A stretch of 64,000 nucleotides of DNA from an uncultured Flavobacteriaceae bacterium. Lineage in GTDB: Bacteria; Bacteroidota; Bacteroidia; Flavobacteriales; Flavobacteriaceae. The notes under the pieces are model-generated. The model was not told where the DNA came from, searched no databases, and saw only the letters and a list, made by a program, of their open reading frames with translations. A program made the position numbers and the translations under genes. The stretch spans positions 146,774-210,773 of the forward strand of contig CALFUL010000011.1 of NCBI GenBank assembly GCA_937929935.1, written 5' to 3'. Below, piece after piece: positions 52,068 to 61,730 of the stretch. Within the stretch, counting starts at the first letter, position 1. Each line of letters starts with the position of its first letter.

Positions 52068-55000
52068 TTGAATCACTCTTTTAAAATTTATAATGCTTCA
52101 GCCGGATCAGGCAAAACACATACGCTGACCAAAGAGTACTTAAAAATTATTCTTAAAAATCAAAAAGCGTATAAAAAAATTCTGGCCATTACCTTTACCA
52201 ATAAGGCCGTGGCTGAAATGAAGACACGTATTTTATCAAGCCTTTTTGAATTTAGTAAAGATGAGATAAATAATAAGTATCAAGCCCTTTTCAATAGCTT
52301 GCTTGATGAACTTAATATTGACAAAAAAGAACTTCAGAAAAAAGCAAAAAATACCCTAAAAGACATTCTGCATAACTATGCTTTTTTTGACATTTCAACT
52401 ATTGACAAATTTACACACAGGCTGATTCGAACCTTTGCGAAAGATTTGAAAATTCCGCAAAACTTTGATGTGATATTAGATACCAATCTGTTGATTGATG
52501 AGGCGGTTTCAAAATTGGTAAATAAGGCGGGCAGTGATGAAAAATTGACAAAAGTTCTTATAGATTTTGCCTTAGACAAAGCAGATGGCAATAAAAGCTG
52601 GGATGTTTCTTATGATTTAACTAAAATCAGTGCTTTGCTTTTTAAAGAGACCAATCTTGAGCCTTTAGCTAAATTACAGAAAAAGGATCTTTCTTCTTTT
52701 TTAAACATACAAGCTAGCCTCAAAGAAAAAATAAAACTTCTTGAGAAAGATATTTGCGCAAATGCCAAAGCTATTTTACAATTGATTCATGATAATAATT
52801 TAGACTTTACTGATTTTAAGGGTGGTTATTTTCCAAAACTTATAGATAAAATTGCACAAGGCACTATCAAATTTGATTCAAGTGTTCAATGGATTCAAAA
52901 TTTTGACACAAATTCGCTTTACAAAAAAAGTTGTGATGAAGACATCAAAAATATTCTAGATGGTCTTCATGCTAAATTCAGCGATTTACTTACTAAGATT
53001 TTGATAAAAGTGAACACCTTTAAAATGTTGCGAAACATTTTAAAAAATGTAGTGCCATTAACTGTTCTCAATGCCATAAGACAAGAAATTAAAACTATTG
53101 AAGCTACAAAGAATCAATTGCATATTTCAAATTTCAATACCCTAATTTCAGAAGAAATAAAAGACCAACCTGCCCCTTTTATTTATGAAAGACTCGGCGA
53201 TAAATACAATCACTTTTTTATTGATGAATTTCAAGATACTTCAGAATTACAATGGAATAATCTCTTACCCTTAATCGATAATGCCCTTTCAAGTAGTCAA
53301 AGTTCGCTCTTTTTGGTTGGCGATGCAAAGCAGGCGATTTATCGCTGGCGCGGTGGTAAAGCAGAACAATTTTTGAATTTAATTAACCTATATGAGAATC
53401 CGTTTGTGGTGTCTCCAAAAGTTGAATCATTACCTGTAAACTATAGAAGCCATAAAGAAATTGTTGAATTTAACAACGCATTTTTCACGTCTACCCTAAA
53501 TGTTTTTCAAAATACCGTGTATCGTAATTTATTTGAAGAAGGTAACAAACAAGAAGTGAAAATTGAAAATGATGGTTTGGTGCAATTAAACTTTTTAGAG
53601 CCTAATGACCATCATACCTTAGAAGAACAATACTGTGATGCAGTTATTAAAAACATAAATGACATAGTTCTTCAAAATTATGAATACAGTGATATATGTA
53701 TTTTGGTAAGAAGAAATTCTGAAGGGGTTCTTCTTGCAGATTGTTTGAGTCAAAATGACATTCCTATTATATCTTCTGAAAGTCTATTACTTAATAACAA
53801 CCCAAAGGTTAGATTTTTGGTTAACCTCTTAAAGTTGATTGAAACGCCTAATGATTTAGAATTGACTTTTGAGATTTTAGCTTTTTTATCGCTAAACAAT
53901 GAAAAACGACATGAGTTTATCTCTAAACATTTAAATAGTTGTGTTGCGTTTCTTGATTCAGAATTCAATTTTAACTTAATCAAATTAAAAACCAAATCTG
54001 TCTTTGATTTAGTTGAAGATGCGATAAAGCAATTTGATTTCGTTCCGTTTTCTGATGCTCACATCAATTATTTTATGGATGTCATTGTTGAAGTCGAAGA
54101 AAATGAAGGCGAGAGCATAACAACCTTCTTAGACTATTGGGAAAAGAAAAAAGACAAATTAAGTGTTACCTCACCGAACGGAATCAATGCGGTTCAAATT
54201 ATGAGCGTTCATAAATCTAAAGGGCTAGAATTTAACTTTGTTATATATCCTTTCGCCAATTCTCAAATACACCAAGAAATTGAACCTAAATTATGGTTGC
54301 CCGTTGATCCTAATGAATTTAATGGTTTTGAACAAATGCTCATTTCTAAAAGCAACGAAGTAATCGCATATTCTGAAAAGGCTGAAGAAATCTTTAATGA
54401 TGAACATCATAAGTTAGAACTTGATTTTTTCAATGTGCTTTATGTCGCTTTAACTCGAGCGGTAAAAGGTCTTTATATAATCACAAAAAAAGATATTACA
54501 AAACAAGGTCAACATAAGATGAATGTAACCTCAGGTCTTTTTATTAATTATTTAAAAGAAAAAGGACTGTGGCAAGACCCTCAAAACCAATACGCCTTTG
54601 GCAAAATTCCAATAAAAATATCAAATGAAGTTGTTGAAGAACCTCAGATTGTACAATATCATTATTCGTATAAAAATCGCCCTAATTTCAATATCATAAC
54701 TAAATCTGGCTTGTCTTGGAGCACCCATAGAGATAAAGCTTTATCAAAAGGTAATTTGATACATTATATAATGAGTCATATAATAACTGAAAAAGATATT
54801 GATAACGCTATTGACTTAGGTGCAAAAACAGATTCCTTTAAAAAAGAAGAACTCGATTATATTAAAAGTATCATTCTCAAAATAGTTCAGCACCCATCTT
54901 TAGAGCACTATTTTAGAGCTGATTATAAAATATTAAATGAAAAAGATATAATTACTGAAAAAGGAAAGGTGCTTAGGCCAGACCGCTTAGCAATAAAAAA

Positions 55001-55160
55001 CAATAAAGCAACCATTATTGATTATAAGACTGGAAAGAAAAATTCTAAATTTACAGAACAGTTATATTCTTATTCAGATGCCCTAGAAAAAATGGGGTAT
55101 GAAATAGAAAGTAAAATTATAGTGTATATCAACGAAGACATACAACTAGAATTCATATAG
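52068..55160 (+). CDS. AddA-like UvrD-family helicase-nuclease
   Basis: The 1030-residue protein appears to start at TTG (52068), giving [20 protein letters not shown]. Walker A is ASAGSGKT (about 10-17), motif [12 protein letters not shown], then [14 protein letters not shown] (motif III), [11 protein letters not shown] (motif V) and VALTRAV (motif VI). The C-terminal nuclease shows [20 protein letters not shown], the PD-(D/E)xK core. With the AddB-like protein encoded at 57887 it should form an AddAB/RecBCD-type complex for double-strand break repair. kbl and an OmpA gene lie between them. Confidence 0.85.
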   Translation: MNHSFKIYNASAGSGKTHTLTKEYLKIILKNQKAYKKILAITFTNKAVAEMKTRILSSLFEFSKDEINNKYQALFNSLLDELNIDKKELQKKAKNTLKDILHNYAFFDISTIDKFTHRLIRTFAKDLKIPQNFDVILDTNLLIDEAVSKLVNKAGSDEKLTKVLIDFALDKADGNKSWDVSYDLTKISALLFKETNLEPLAKLQKKDLSSFLNIQASLKEKIKLLEKDICANAKAILQLIHDNNLDFTDFKGGYFPKLIDKIAQGTIKFDSSVQWIQNFDTNSLYKKSCDEDIKNILDGLHAKFSDLLTKILIKVNTFKMLRNILKNVVPLTVLNAIRQEIKTIEATKNQLHISNFNTLISEEIKDQPAPFIYERLGDKYNHFFIDEFQDTSELQWNNLLPLIDNALSSSQSSLFLVGDAKQAIYRWRGGKAEQFLNLINLYENPFVVSPKVESLPVNYRSHKEIVEFNNAFFTSTLNVFQNTVYRNLFEEGNKQEVKIENDGLVQLNFLEPNDHHTLEEQYCDAVIKNINDIVLQNYEYSDICILVRRNSEGVLLADCLSQNDIPIISSESLLLNNNPKVRFLVNLLKLIETPNDLELTFEILAFLSLNNEKRHEFISKHLNSCVAFLDSEFNFNLIKLKTKSVFDLVEDAIKQFDFVPFSDAHINYFMDVIVEVEENEGESITTFLDYWEKKKDKLSVTSPNGINAVQIMSVHKSKGLEFNFVIYPFANSQIHQEIEPKLWLPVDPNEFNGFEQMLISKSNEVIAYSEKAEEIFNDEHHKLELDFFNVLYVALTRAVKGLYIITKKDITKQGQHKMNVTSGLFINYLKEKGLWQDPQNQYAFGKIPIKISNEVVEEPQIVQYHYSYKNRPNFNIITKSGLSWSTHRDKALSKGNLIHYIMSHIITEKDIDNAIDLGAKTDSFKKEELDYIKSIILKIVQHPSLEHYFRADYKILNEKDIITEKGKVLRPDRLAIKNNKATIIDYKTGKKNSKFTEQLYSYSDALEKMGYEIESKIIVYINEDIQLEFI

Positions 55161-55171
55161 AAAATAATACC

Positions 55172-56365
55172 ATGTACGGAAAATTAAAAGAACACCTTCA
55201 AAAAGAAATAGCACAAATAAAAGAAGAAGGTCTTTATAAAGAAGAAAGAATTATCATCTCGCCACAAGACGCCTCAATAAAAATAGCTGGCGGACAAGAA
55301 GTTTTAAATTTTTGCGCCAACAATTATTTAGGTTTATCATCACACCCAGATGTAATTCAGGCAGCAAAAGATGTCATGGATACGCACGGCTTCGGCATGT
55401 CATCAGTACGCTTTATCTGTGGTACTCAAGACATCCACAAAAAACTTGAAAAAGATATTGCCGAGTTTTATGGTACAGAAGACACTATTTTATATGCTGC
55501 TGCCTTTGATGCTAACGGTGGTGTATTCGAACCACTGTTAACCGCTGAGGATGCTATTATTTCAGATTCATTGAATCATGCATCTATAATTGATGGGGTA
55601 AGACTTTGTAAATCTAAAAGGTATCGTTATCAAAATAATGATATGGCTGACCTAGAAAAACAACTACAACAGGCAAAGGCTGACGGTGCAAGGTTTAAAA
55701 TCATTGTCACTGATGGTGTTTTTTCTATGGATGGATTACTAGCGCCTTTAGATAAAATTTGTGATCTAGCCGATCAATATGATGCGTTGGTTATGGTTGA
55801 TGAATGTCATGCAGCCGGATTCATAGGTGCAACCGGAAGAGGCACCCTTGAAGATAAGAATGTAATGGGTCGTGTTGATATCATAACAGGTACTCTTGGA
55901 AAAGCACTAGGCGGTGCCATGGGTGGGTACACAACCGCTAAAAAGGAAATTGTTGAACTATTAAGACAACGGTCAAGACCATATTTGTTTTCAAATTCTT
56001 TGGCCCCTGCAATTGTAGGTGCTTCTATAAAAGTATTTGAAATGCTTAAAAATGACACCTCACTAAGAGATCAATTAGCAAAAAACACTGCCTTTTTTAA
56101 AAAAGAACTGAAAGACGCTGGTTTCGATATTATTGATGGTGATTCAGCAATAGTACCTGTAATGCTTTATGATGCTAAACTCGCGCAAGAAATGGCAAAT
56201 CTACTTTTAGAAAAGGGAATATATGTCATCGGATTCTTTTATCCAGTCGTTCCAAAGGGCAAAGCAAGAATAAGAGTACAACTTTCGGCAGCACATACTC
56301 ACGAGCATTTAAAGCATGCGGTAGCCTCATTTATTTCAGTAGGTAAACAATTAAAAATCGTTTAA
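55172..56365 (+). CDS. kbl: Glycine C-acetyltransferase (2-amino-3-ketobutyrate CoA ligase)
   Basis: The 397-residue PLP enzyme is of the alpha-oxoamine synthase family. PLP Lys lies in [14 protein letters not shown], and the conserved Asp-His region in [14 protein letters not shown]. It forms glycine and acetyl-CoA from 2-amino-3-oxobutyrate in threonine breakdown. The threonine dehydrogenase gene that often pairs with it is absent here. It is 11 bp after the AddA-like gene. Confidence 0.88.
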   Translation: MYGKLKEHLQKEIAQIKEEGLYKEERIIISPQDASIKIAGGQEVLNFCANNYLGLSSHPDVIQAAKDVMDTHGFGMSSVRFICGTQDIHKKLEKDIAEFYGTEDTILYAAAFDANGGVFEPLLTAEDAIISDSLNHASIIDGVRLCKSKRYRYQNNDMADLEKQLQQAKADGARFKIIVTDGVFSMDGLLAPLDKICDLADQYDALVMVDECHAAGFIGATGRGTLEDKNVMGRVDIITGTLGKALGGAMGGYTTAKKEIVELLRQRSRPYLFSNSLAPAIVGASIKVFEMLKNDTSLRDQLAKNTAFFKKELKDAGFDIIDGDSAIVPVMLYDAKLAQEMANLLLEKGIYVIGFFYPVVPKGKARIRVQLSAAHTHEHLKHAVASFISVGKQLKIV

Positions 56366-56414
56366 AAGCCTGTTTTATTCTATGAAATGCACTAAAAAAA
56401 ATCAGAAATTGATT

Positions 56415-56444
56415 TTGTTAATAATATTTAACAACTTACATTTG
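56415..56444 (+). promoter_or_regulatory. Promoter of the major OmpA gene
   Basis: TTG (56415-56417), 19 nt and TACATTTG (56437-56444) match the Bacteroidota promoter exactly. An inverted repeat TTGTTAA (56415-56421) / TTAACAA (56428-56434) overlaps the -33 element and the spacer and could be an operator. The start codon lies 34 bp downstream. Confidence 0.8.
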
Positions 56445-56478
56445 CGGTTAAATAACACTTAAACTTAAATTTTTAAAC

Positions 56479-57819
56479 ATGAAACATCTTAGCAAATTAT
56501 TGGTTGTTGCCCTTATTTTTGTAGGCTTCAACAACTTACAAGCTCAAGACGAAAACAATCCCTGGCAGATTAGTTTTGGGACAAATGCAATTGACGTTTA
56601 TCCAACTGGAGACGTAAGTTCTTTTGGTAATGAACTTTTCAACGTTAATGACCACTGGAATTTACTTCCAACTTTCTCATACATTGGTGTATCGAAAAAT
56701 GTTGGTGACGGCTTCTCTGTTGGTGCAAGAGGCTCTCTAAACAAAATTCAAAAACTTGGTGATGTAAGAGTTTCTACTTTAGCTCATTATGCTTTAGATG
56801 GTACACTTAAATACAACATCTTGAAAGAAACTACTGTTGACCCATTCGTAGAAATAGGTGGTGGTTATACTTGGGTTGATGGTATTGGTGCTGGTACAGC
56901 AAATGCAGGTGTTGGTGCGAACTTCTGGTTCTCAGACAACTTCGGTATTACTTTACAGTCAACTTACAAGCATGCTTTTGAAGATTACGGTGTTAAGCAC
57001 TGGCAACATCTTGCAGGTATTGCTATTAAGTTTGGTGGTACTGATACTGATGGTGATGGTATATATGACAGAGACGATGCGTGTCCTGAAGTTGCTGGCT
57101 TAGAAGCTTTCAATGGCTGCCCTGATGCTGATGGCGATGGAATTGAAGACAGCAAAGATGCTTGTCCTAATGCTGCTGGTTCTAAAGAAATGAATGGTTG
57201 CCCTGATGCTGATGGCGATGGTGTAGCTGATAAAGATGATGCTTGCCCGAATGAAGCAGGTATTGCTGCAATGGGTGGTTGCCCTGATGGCGATGGCGAT
57301 GGCGTAGCTGATAAAGATGATGCTTGTCCTGCTGAAGCTGGTCCTGCTGAAAATAAAGGTTGTCCTTGGGCTGATAAAGATGGCGATAGCGTTTTAGATA
57401 AAGATGATGCTTGTCCAGATGTTGCTGGTACTGTAGCTAACAAAGGTTGCCCAGAGGTAACTGCTGAAGTTCAGAAAAGATTAAATGATTATGCTAGAAC
57501 AATCTTATTCGATTCTGGTAGATCAACTTTAAGTCCTGAAACTACATCTGTATTTGTTGATATCATTGGTATATTAAACGAATATCCTAATGCTAAGTTT
57601 ACTGTAGAAGGTCATACTGATAGTCAAGGTGCTGCTGCTAATAACCAAAAATTATCTGAATCAAGAGCTAACGCTGTTCGTGATTTCTTAATTGAAAAAG
57701 GTGTTGGTGCTGATAGATTACAAGCTCTTGGATATGGTGAAGACAGACCAATCGCTGACAACAAAACACGAAGTGGTAGAAAAGAAAACAGAAGAACTGA
57801 AATCAACTTAATCAAATAA
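56479..57819 (+). CDS. OmpA-family outer membrane protein with thrombospondin type-3 repeats
   Basis: The 446-residue protein has a signal peptide (about 1-22, ending in NLQAQ). An N-terminal eight-strand barrel follows (about 25-190, ending near [10 protein letters not shown]). About residues 192-330 hold five TSP3-like units of the form DxDGDGxxDxxDxCP with paired cysteines ([17 protein letters not shown]), which bind Ca2+. A C-terminal OmpA domain (about 340-446, [11 protein letters not shown] and [14 protein letters not shown]) attaches to peptidoglycan. The strong promoter suggests high expression. It sits between kbl and the AddB-like gene. Confidence 0.9.
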   Translation: MKHLSKLLVVALIFVGFNNLQAQDENNPWQISFGTNAIDVYPTGDVSSFGNELFNVNDHWNLLPTFSYIGVSKNVGDGFSVGARGSLNKIQKLGDVRVSTLAHYALDGTLKYNILKETTVDPFVEIGGGYTWVDGIGAGTANAGVGANFWFSDNFGITLQSTYKHAFEDYGVKHWQHLAGIAIKFGGTDTDGDGIYDRDDACPEVAGLEAFNGCPDADGDGIEDSKDACPNAAGSKEMNGCPDADGDGVADKDDACPNEAGIAAMGGCPDGDGDGVADKDDACPAEAGPAENKGCPWADKDGDSVLDKDDACPDVAGTVANKGCPEVTAEVQKRLNDYARTILFDSGRSTLSPETTSVFVDIIGILNEYPNAKFTVEGHTDSQGAAANNQKLSESRANAVRDFLIEKGVGADRLQALGYGEDRPIADNKTRSGRKENRRTEINLIK

Positions 57820-57848
57820 GAAGATTTAACTTCTATTTCATACAAAGA

Positions 57849-57878
57849 AAAGCCTCGCAATAGCGAGGCTTTTTTTAT
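57849..57878 (+). terminator. Terminator after the major OmpA gene
   Basis: AAGCCTCGC (57850-57858) pairs perfectly with GCGAGGCTT (57863-57871) around AATA and runs into Ts. The AddB-like start codon is only about 9 bp after it, so that gene likely has readthrough or its own start signal. Confidence 0.85.
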
Positions 57879-57886
57879 TTTTATAA

Positions 57887-60637
57887 ATGCAGAATTTTCT
57901 AGACGATATTATTCAAAAAGAACTCAATGAAGAAAGTGCCATATCAAATATGGTATTTGTTTTACCCAGTAAACGTGCAGGAACATTTGTAAAAAAAATA
58001 ATTGCTGAAAGTGTAAAGAAAACATGTTTTGCGCCAGAAATTTATAGCATTGAAGACTTTGTTGAAAAACTTTCCGGACTTACCTATGCCAATAATACGC
58101 TACAATTATTCGAACTATATAAAGCCTATAAAAATAACATCACGGGTGACTTAGAAAGTTTTCATGAATTTTCTAAATGGGGTCAAACCCTTCTTCAAGA
58201 TTTTAATGAAATAGACCGATATTTAATTGAACCCGAAAAATTATTTTCAAATTTAGCTGCAGTACAAGAACTAACCCATTGGTCAGTTGATGCGAAACGT
58301 ACCCCTTTAATGCAAGGGTATTTAGAATTCTGGAATTCACTCACAAAATTATACAGCTTTTTTAATGAAGAATTATTAAAGCAAGGCATTGGGCATCAAG
58401 GTTTAGTGTATCGTCAAGCATGTCAAAACATCACTAGCTACATTCAAGAAAATTCAAATAAAAAACATATTTTCATTGGTTTTAATGCACTTAACAAAGC
58501 AGAAAGTCTCATCATTCAAAAGCTATTAGAAACAAACAATGCTTCAATTTATTGGGATATTGATTCAAGCTTTTTAAACGATACGTATCATGATGCTGGC
58601 TATTTTATACGGCAACATAAAATGACTTGGCCTTCATTACTTGACCAAGAACTAAAGGGCATAAGCCACTCCTATTATCAAAATAAAAATATTGAAATAA
58701 CTGGTGTGCCTAAGCACGTAGCGCAAGCCAAGTTGGTTGGCACACTTTTAGCATCCATACAAGAAAAGACCCCTGAGAAACTAAAAAATACAGCTGTTAT
58801 TCTTGCTGATGAATCACTATTAAATCCAATACTAAACTCAGTTCCTTCTTCTATTGAATCAGTTAATATTACCATGGGCTATCTTTTAAAGAAAACCCCC
58901 CTAGCTAATTTTTTCAATCAATTTATTGAACTTCACCTTCAAAAAGATTCGCAAGGTTGGTATTTCAAAAATGTTCTTGCTATTCTTGGTCATTCATATA
59001 TTCAAGTTCTTTTTAATGACTACCAAGAATCATATTTAACAACAATAACTGAGACTATAAAAAAGCAAAATCTTACTTTTTTAACAGCGCAACAATTAGA
59101 ATCTATTTTAAAAGACATACCCCTATTGCCTCTTTTATTCTTTAATAATACTACATCACCTCTTGTATTTATTAAAAAATGTCAAGCCCTTGTTCTTGCC
59201 ATGAAAACTAAGCTTACCGCTATAGATGATCTTCTAGGGCTTGAATACCTATACCGTTTTAATACGCTGTTTCTTGAATTAGAACAATTAGTTGAAAAAC
59301 ACGGGTTTATTAACGATTTGAAAACATTAAAAGGACTTTATAATGAACTTCTCACAACTGAACGCGTTAATTTTGAAGGCGACCCGTTAGATGGTTTGCA
59401 AATAATGGGGATGCTTGAAAGCAGAAATCTAGATTTTGAAACTGTCATAATTACTTCAGTAAATGAAGGGGTTTTACCAGCCGGAAAATCAAATAACTCA
59501 TTTATACCTTTTGATTTGAAAAAAGGCTTTGGCTTACCCACCTACAAAGAAAAAGATGCAATATATACGTACCACTTTTATAGACTTTTACAACGAGCAA
59601 AAAACATCTATATAATTTATAATACTGAACCTAATAGTAACGGACTTGAAGGAGGCGAAAAAAGCAGATTAATTTCACAACTTTTAACTGATGAAAAACT
59701 TTTTGATAAGATTCAAAATACCATTGGAGCACCCAAATTAATCCCTCAAAAACAATCTGTACAGACTATTGAAAAAGATCAAGCGCTTTTATCACTAATC
59801 AAAGAGTTCGCGGCTAAAGGTTTTTCGCCAAGTTCTTTAACCACATACATACGCAACCCAATTGATTTTTATAAACGCCATTTATTGAATATCAAATTGG
59901 TCGATGAAGTTGAAGAATCAGTTGCATACAATACTTTTGGCACCATTTTACATGATACTTTAGAAGAACTTTATACCCCTTTAATAGGTCTTATTCTTAC
60001 ACAAGAACATTTGAAGGCCTTAAAACCAACAATAAAAGAGGTTACCAAAAAGCACTTTACTTTATCATATAATGGGAGCGATATAACAAAAGGCAAAAAT
60101 CTTATTGCCTTTAACGTCATCATAAGGTATGTTGAAAATTACATTGCCAATGAAATCGAGGAAGTCAAAAATCATGAAATCAAAATCATAGGGTTAGAGT
60201 CGCCCATGAACATTGAGCTAATAATTGATGGTATTGATTTTGCGGTCAAATTAAAAGGCAAATTAGATCGCATTGATACTAAAGATGGCATGCTTCGCAT
60301 CATTGATTTCAAAAGTGGTAACGTTGAAGCAAGTAAATTGGCCATCGTTGAATGGCAAGAAGATTTACTTCACTATGACTATAGTAAAGCATTTCAATTA
60401 CTATGTTATGCGCTTATGTACCAATCTAAAGTCAGTGAACCCTTTAAAGCTGGTATCATTTCATTTAAAAACTTAAATGCTGGTCTTCTCACATTTGGTG
60501 TAAAAGAGACCCGCGCCGGTCGCTCAAAGAATTCTTCAATAAACAATGAAATCTTGACTGAATTCAAAGAAGTTCTTTTCCAATTAATTCATGAAATTTG
60601 TGATTCTTCTCAAGCTTTTATTGAAAAAAGAGTTTGA
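57887..60637 (+). CDS. AddB-like PD-(D/E)xK nuclease
   Basis: The 916-residue protein opens with VFVLPSKRAGTFVKKII, like the N-terminal end of AddB proteins. The middle is an inactivated helicase-like region. The C-terminal nuclease core carries LKGKLDRIDTKDGMLRIIDF followed by KSG (about 790-815). No four-Cys iron-sulfur cluster of classical AddB is seen. It should pair with the AddA-like protein encoded at 52068. The stop is one base from the convergent SDR gene. Confidence 0.8.
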   Translation: MQNFLDDIIQKELNEESAISNMVFVLPSKRAGTFVKKIIAESVKKTCFAPEIYSIEDFVEKLSGLTYANNTLQLFELYKAYKNNITGDLESFHEFSKWGQTLLQDFNEIDRYLIEPEKLFSNLAAVQELTHWSVDAKRTPLMQGYLEFWNSLTKLYSFFNEELLKQGIGHQGLVYRQACQNITSYIQENSNKKHIFIGFNALNKAESLIIQKLLETNNASIYWDIDSSFLNDTYHDAGYFIRQHKMTWPSLLDQELKGISHSYYQNKNIEITGVPKHVAQAKLVGTLLASIQEKTPEKLKNTAVILADESLLNPILNSVPSSIESVNITMGYLLKKTPLANFFNQFIELHLQKDSQGWYFKNVLAILGHSYIQVLFNDYQESYLTTITETIKKQNLTFLTAQQLESILKDIPLLPLLFFNNTTSPLVFIKKCQALVLAMKTKLTAIDDLLGLEYLYRFNTLFLELEQLVEKHGFINDLKTLKGLYNELLTTERVNFEGDPLDGLQIMGMLESRNLDFETVIITSVNEGVLPAGKSNNSFIPFDLKKGFGLPTYKEKDAIYTYHFYRLLQRAKNIYIIYNTEPNSNGLEGGEKSRLISQLLTDEKLFDKIQNTIGAPKLIPQKQSVQTIEKDQALLSLIKEFAAKGFSPSSLTTYIRNPIDFYKRHLLNIKLVDEVEESVAYNTFGTILHDTLEELYTPLIGLILTQEHLKALKPTIKEVTKKHFTLSYNGSDITKGKNLIAFNVIIRYVENYIANEIEEVKNHEIKIIGLESPMNIELIIDGIDFAVKLKGKLDRIDTKDGMLRIIDFKSGNVEASKLAIVEWQEDLLHYDYSKAFQLLCYALMYQSKVSEPFKAGIISFKNLNAGLLTFGVKETRAGRSKNSSINNEILTEFKEVLFQLIHEICDSSQAFIEKRV

Positions 60638-61357
60638 TTATTTAGGTTTTAAATCGGGTCTTGAAGGTCTTACCTCTATTTTACTGGGTAAAGTACGCGG
60701 ATGCATTTTAAGTAAATCTAAAACTAGTTCTCCTATATCTTCTGGTTGAATTTTCCAAGCATCTTTTTCAGAAGGTTCATTATTGTTAAAATGAGTTGCT
60801 ACCGAACCGGGCATTATGGTTGAAACTTTTATATCATACTTTCTCAAATCTAGCATCGCGGCTTGCGTAAAGCCAACTACACCAAACTTAGTCGCATTAT
60901 ATCCTGCACCTTTAGCAAAAAAATTCGCTCCTGCCAAGCTGGCTAAAGTGATGTAATATCCTTTTGACTTTTTTAATGGTTCTACAGACGCTTTTAAGGT
61001 GTGAAATACGCCATTCAGGTTCGTTGTTATCATATCATTCCATTGAGTGCTAGATAGTTCGTCTATGGGCGCGAAATGACCTACCCCAGCATTGGCAATA
61101 ACAACATCAAGTTGGCCCCATTTATCAAGTATTTTTTGCACAGCGTTCTTTTCATCTTGAAGATGGGTTACATCTGACGCTAAAGCTAAAACCCTATCAG
61201 TACTGTCTAAATAATTAGCAGCAATCTCAACCGTTTTTAAAGTTCTACCACTAATGGCAACTCTCATGCCGGCTGCTATCAATTTTTCAGCAACCCCAAA
61301 ACCTATTCCTTTAGAGCCACCTGTAATATAAACTACCTTGTTTTTTAATTGATCCAT
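60638..61357 (-). CDS. Short-chain dehydrogenase/reductase
   Basis: The 239-residue protein has TGGSKGIGFGVAE (about 10-22) for cofactor binding, NAGVGHF and the catalytic Tyr/Lys in GAGYNATKFGVVG. A Ser in TLASLAGANF completes the triad. The substrate is not inferable. It is convergent with the AddB-like gene, the two stop codons being adjacent. Confidence 0.8.
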   Translation of the reverse strand: MDQLKNKVVYITGGSKGIGFGVAEKLIAAGMRVAISGRTLKTVEIAANYLDSTDRVLALASDVTHLQDEKNAVQKILDKWGQLDVVIANAGVGHFAPIDELSSTQWNDMITTNLNGVFHTLKASVEPLKKSKGYYITLASLAGANFFAKGAGYNATKFGVVGFTQAAMLDLRKYDIKVSTIMPGSVATHFNNNEPSEKDAWKIQPEDIGELVLDLLKMHPRTLPSKIEVRPSRPDLKPK

Positions 61358-61462
61358 GTGTTATATTAATTTAATCTGAAAAAGACATCTTATTAAAAAT
61401 AAAAAGAATGTTGCATTTTGATACTTTCTTAAAAAGCACTTCCTTTGACCCTCTTTAAGTCA

Positions 61463-61539
<77 letters not shown>

Positions 61540-61550
61540 ATATTTACAGG

Positions 61551-61580
61551 GCTTCACGGATGTGAAGGCTTTTTATTTTT
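61551..61580 (+). terminator. Terminator after tRNA-Ala
   Basis: CTTCAC (61552-61557) and GTGAAG (61562-61567) pair around GGAT, followed by GCTTTTTATTTTTT. It starts 12 bp after the tRNA's CCA end. Confidence 0.75.
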
Positions 61581-61730
61581 TCACAATGCACAGTTTGTGC
61601 ACACTTTTGAAAATTTCTTCTTTTTGAGATAAAATTTAACATAATTGGGCTGAATTCAAGTCAAATGAATGCAAATAATGGTTCGAAAAAACGTTCGATT
61701 TTCAAAATCATCTTTCCAAAAATGAATCCG

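Noticed and set aside
56985..57443. Antisense reading frame opposite the TSP3 repeats
   Set aside because: It is a by-product of the repeated GATGG-type codons of OmpA and has no family features.
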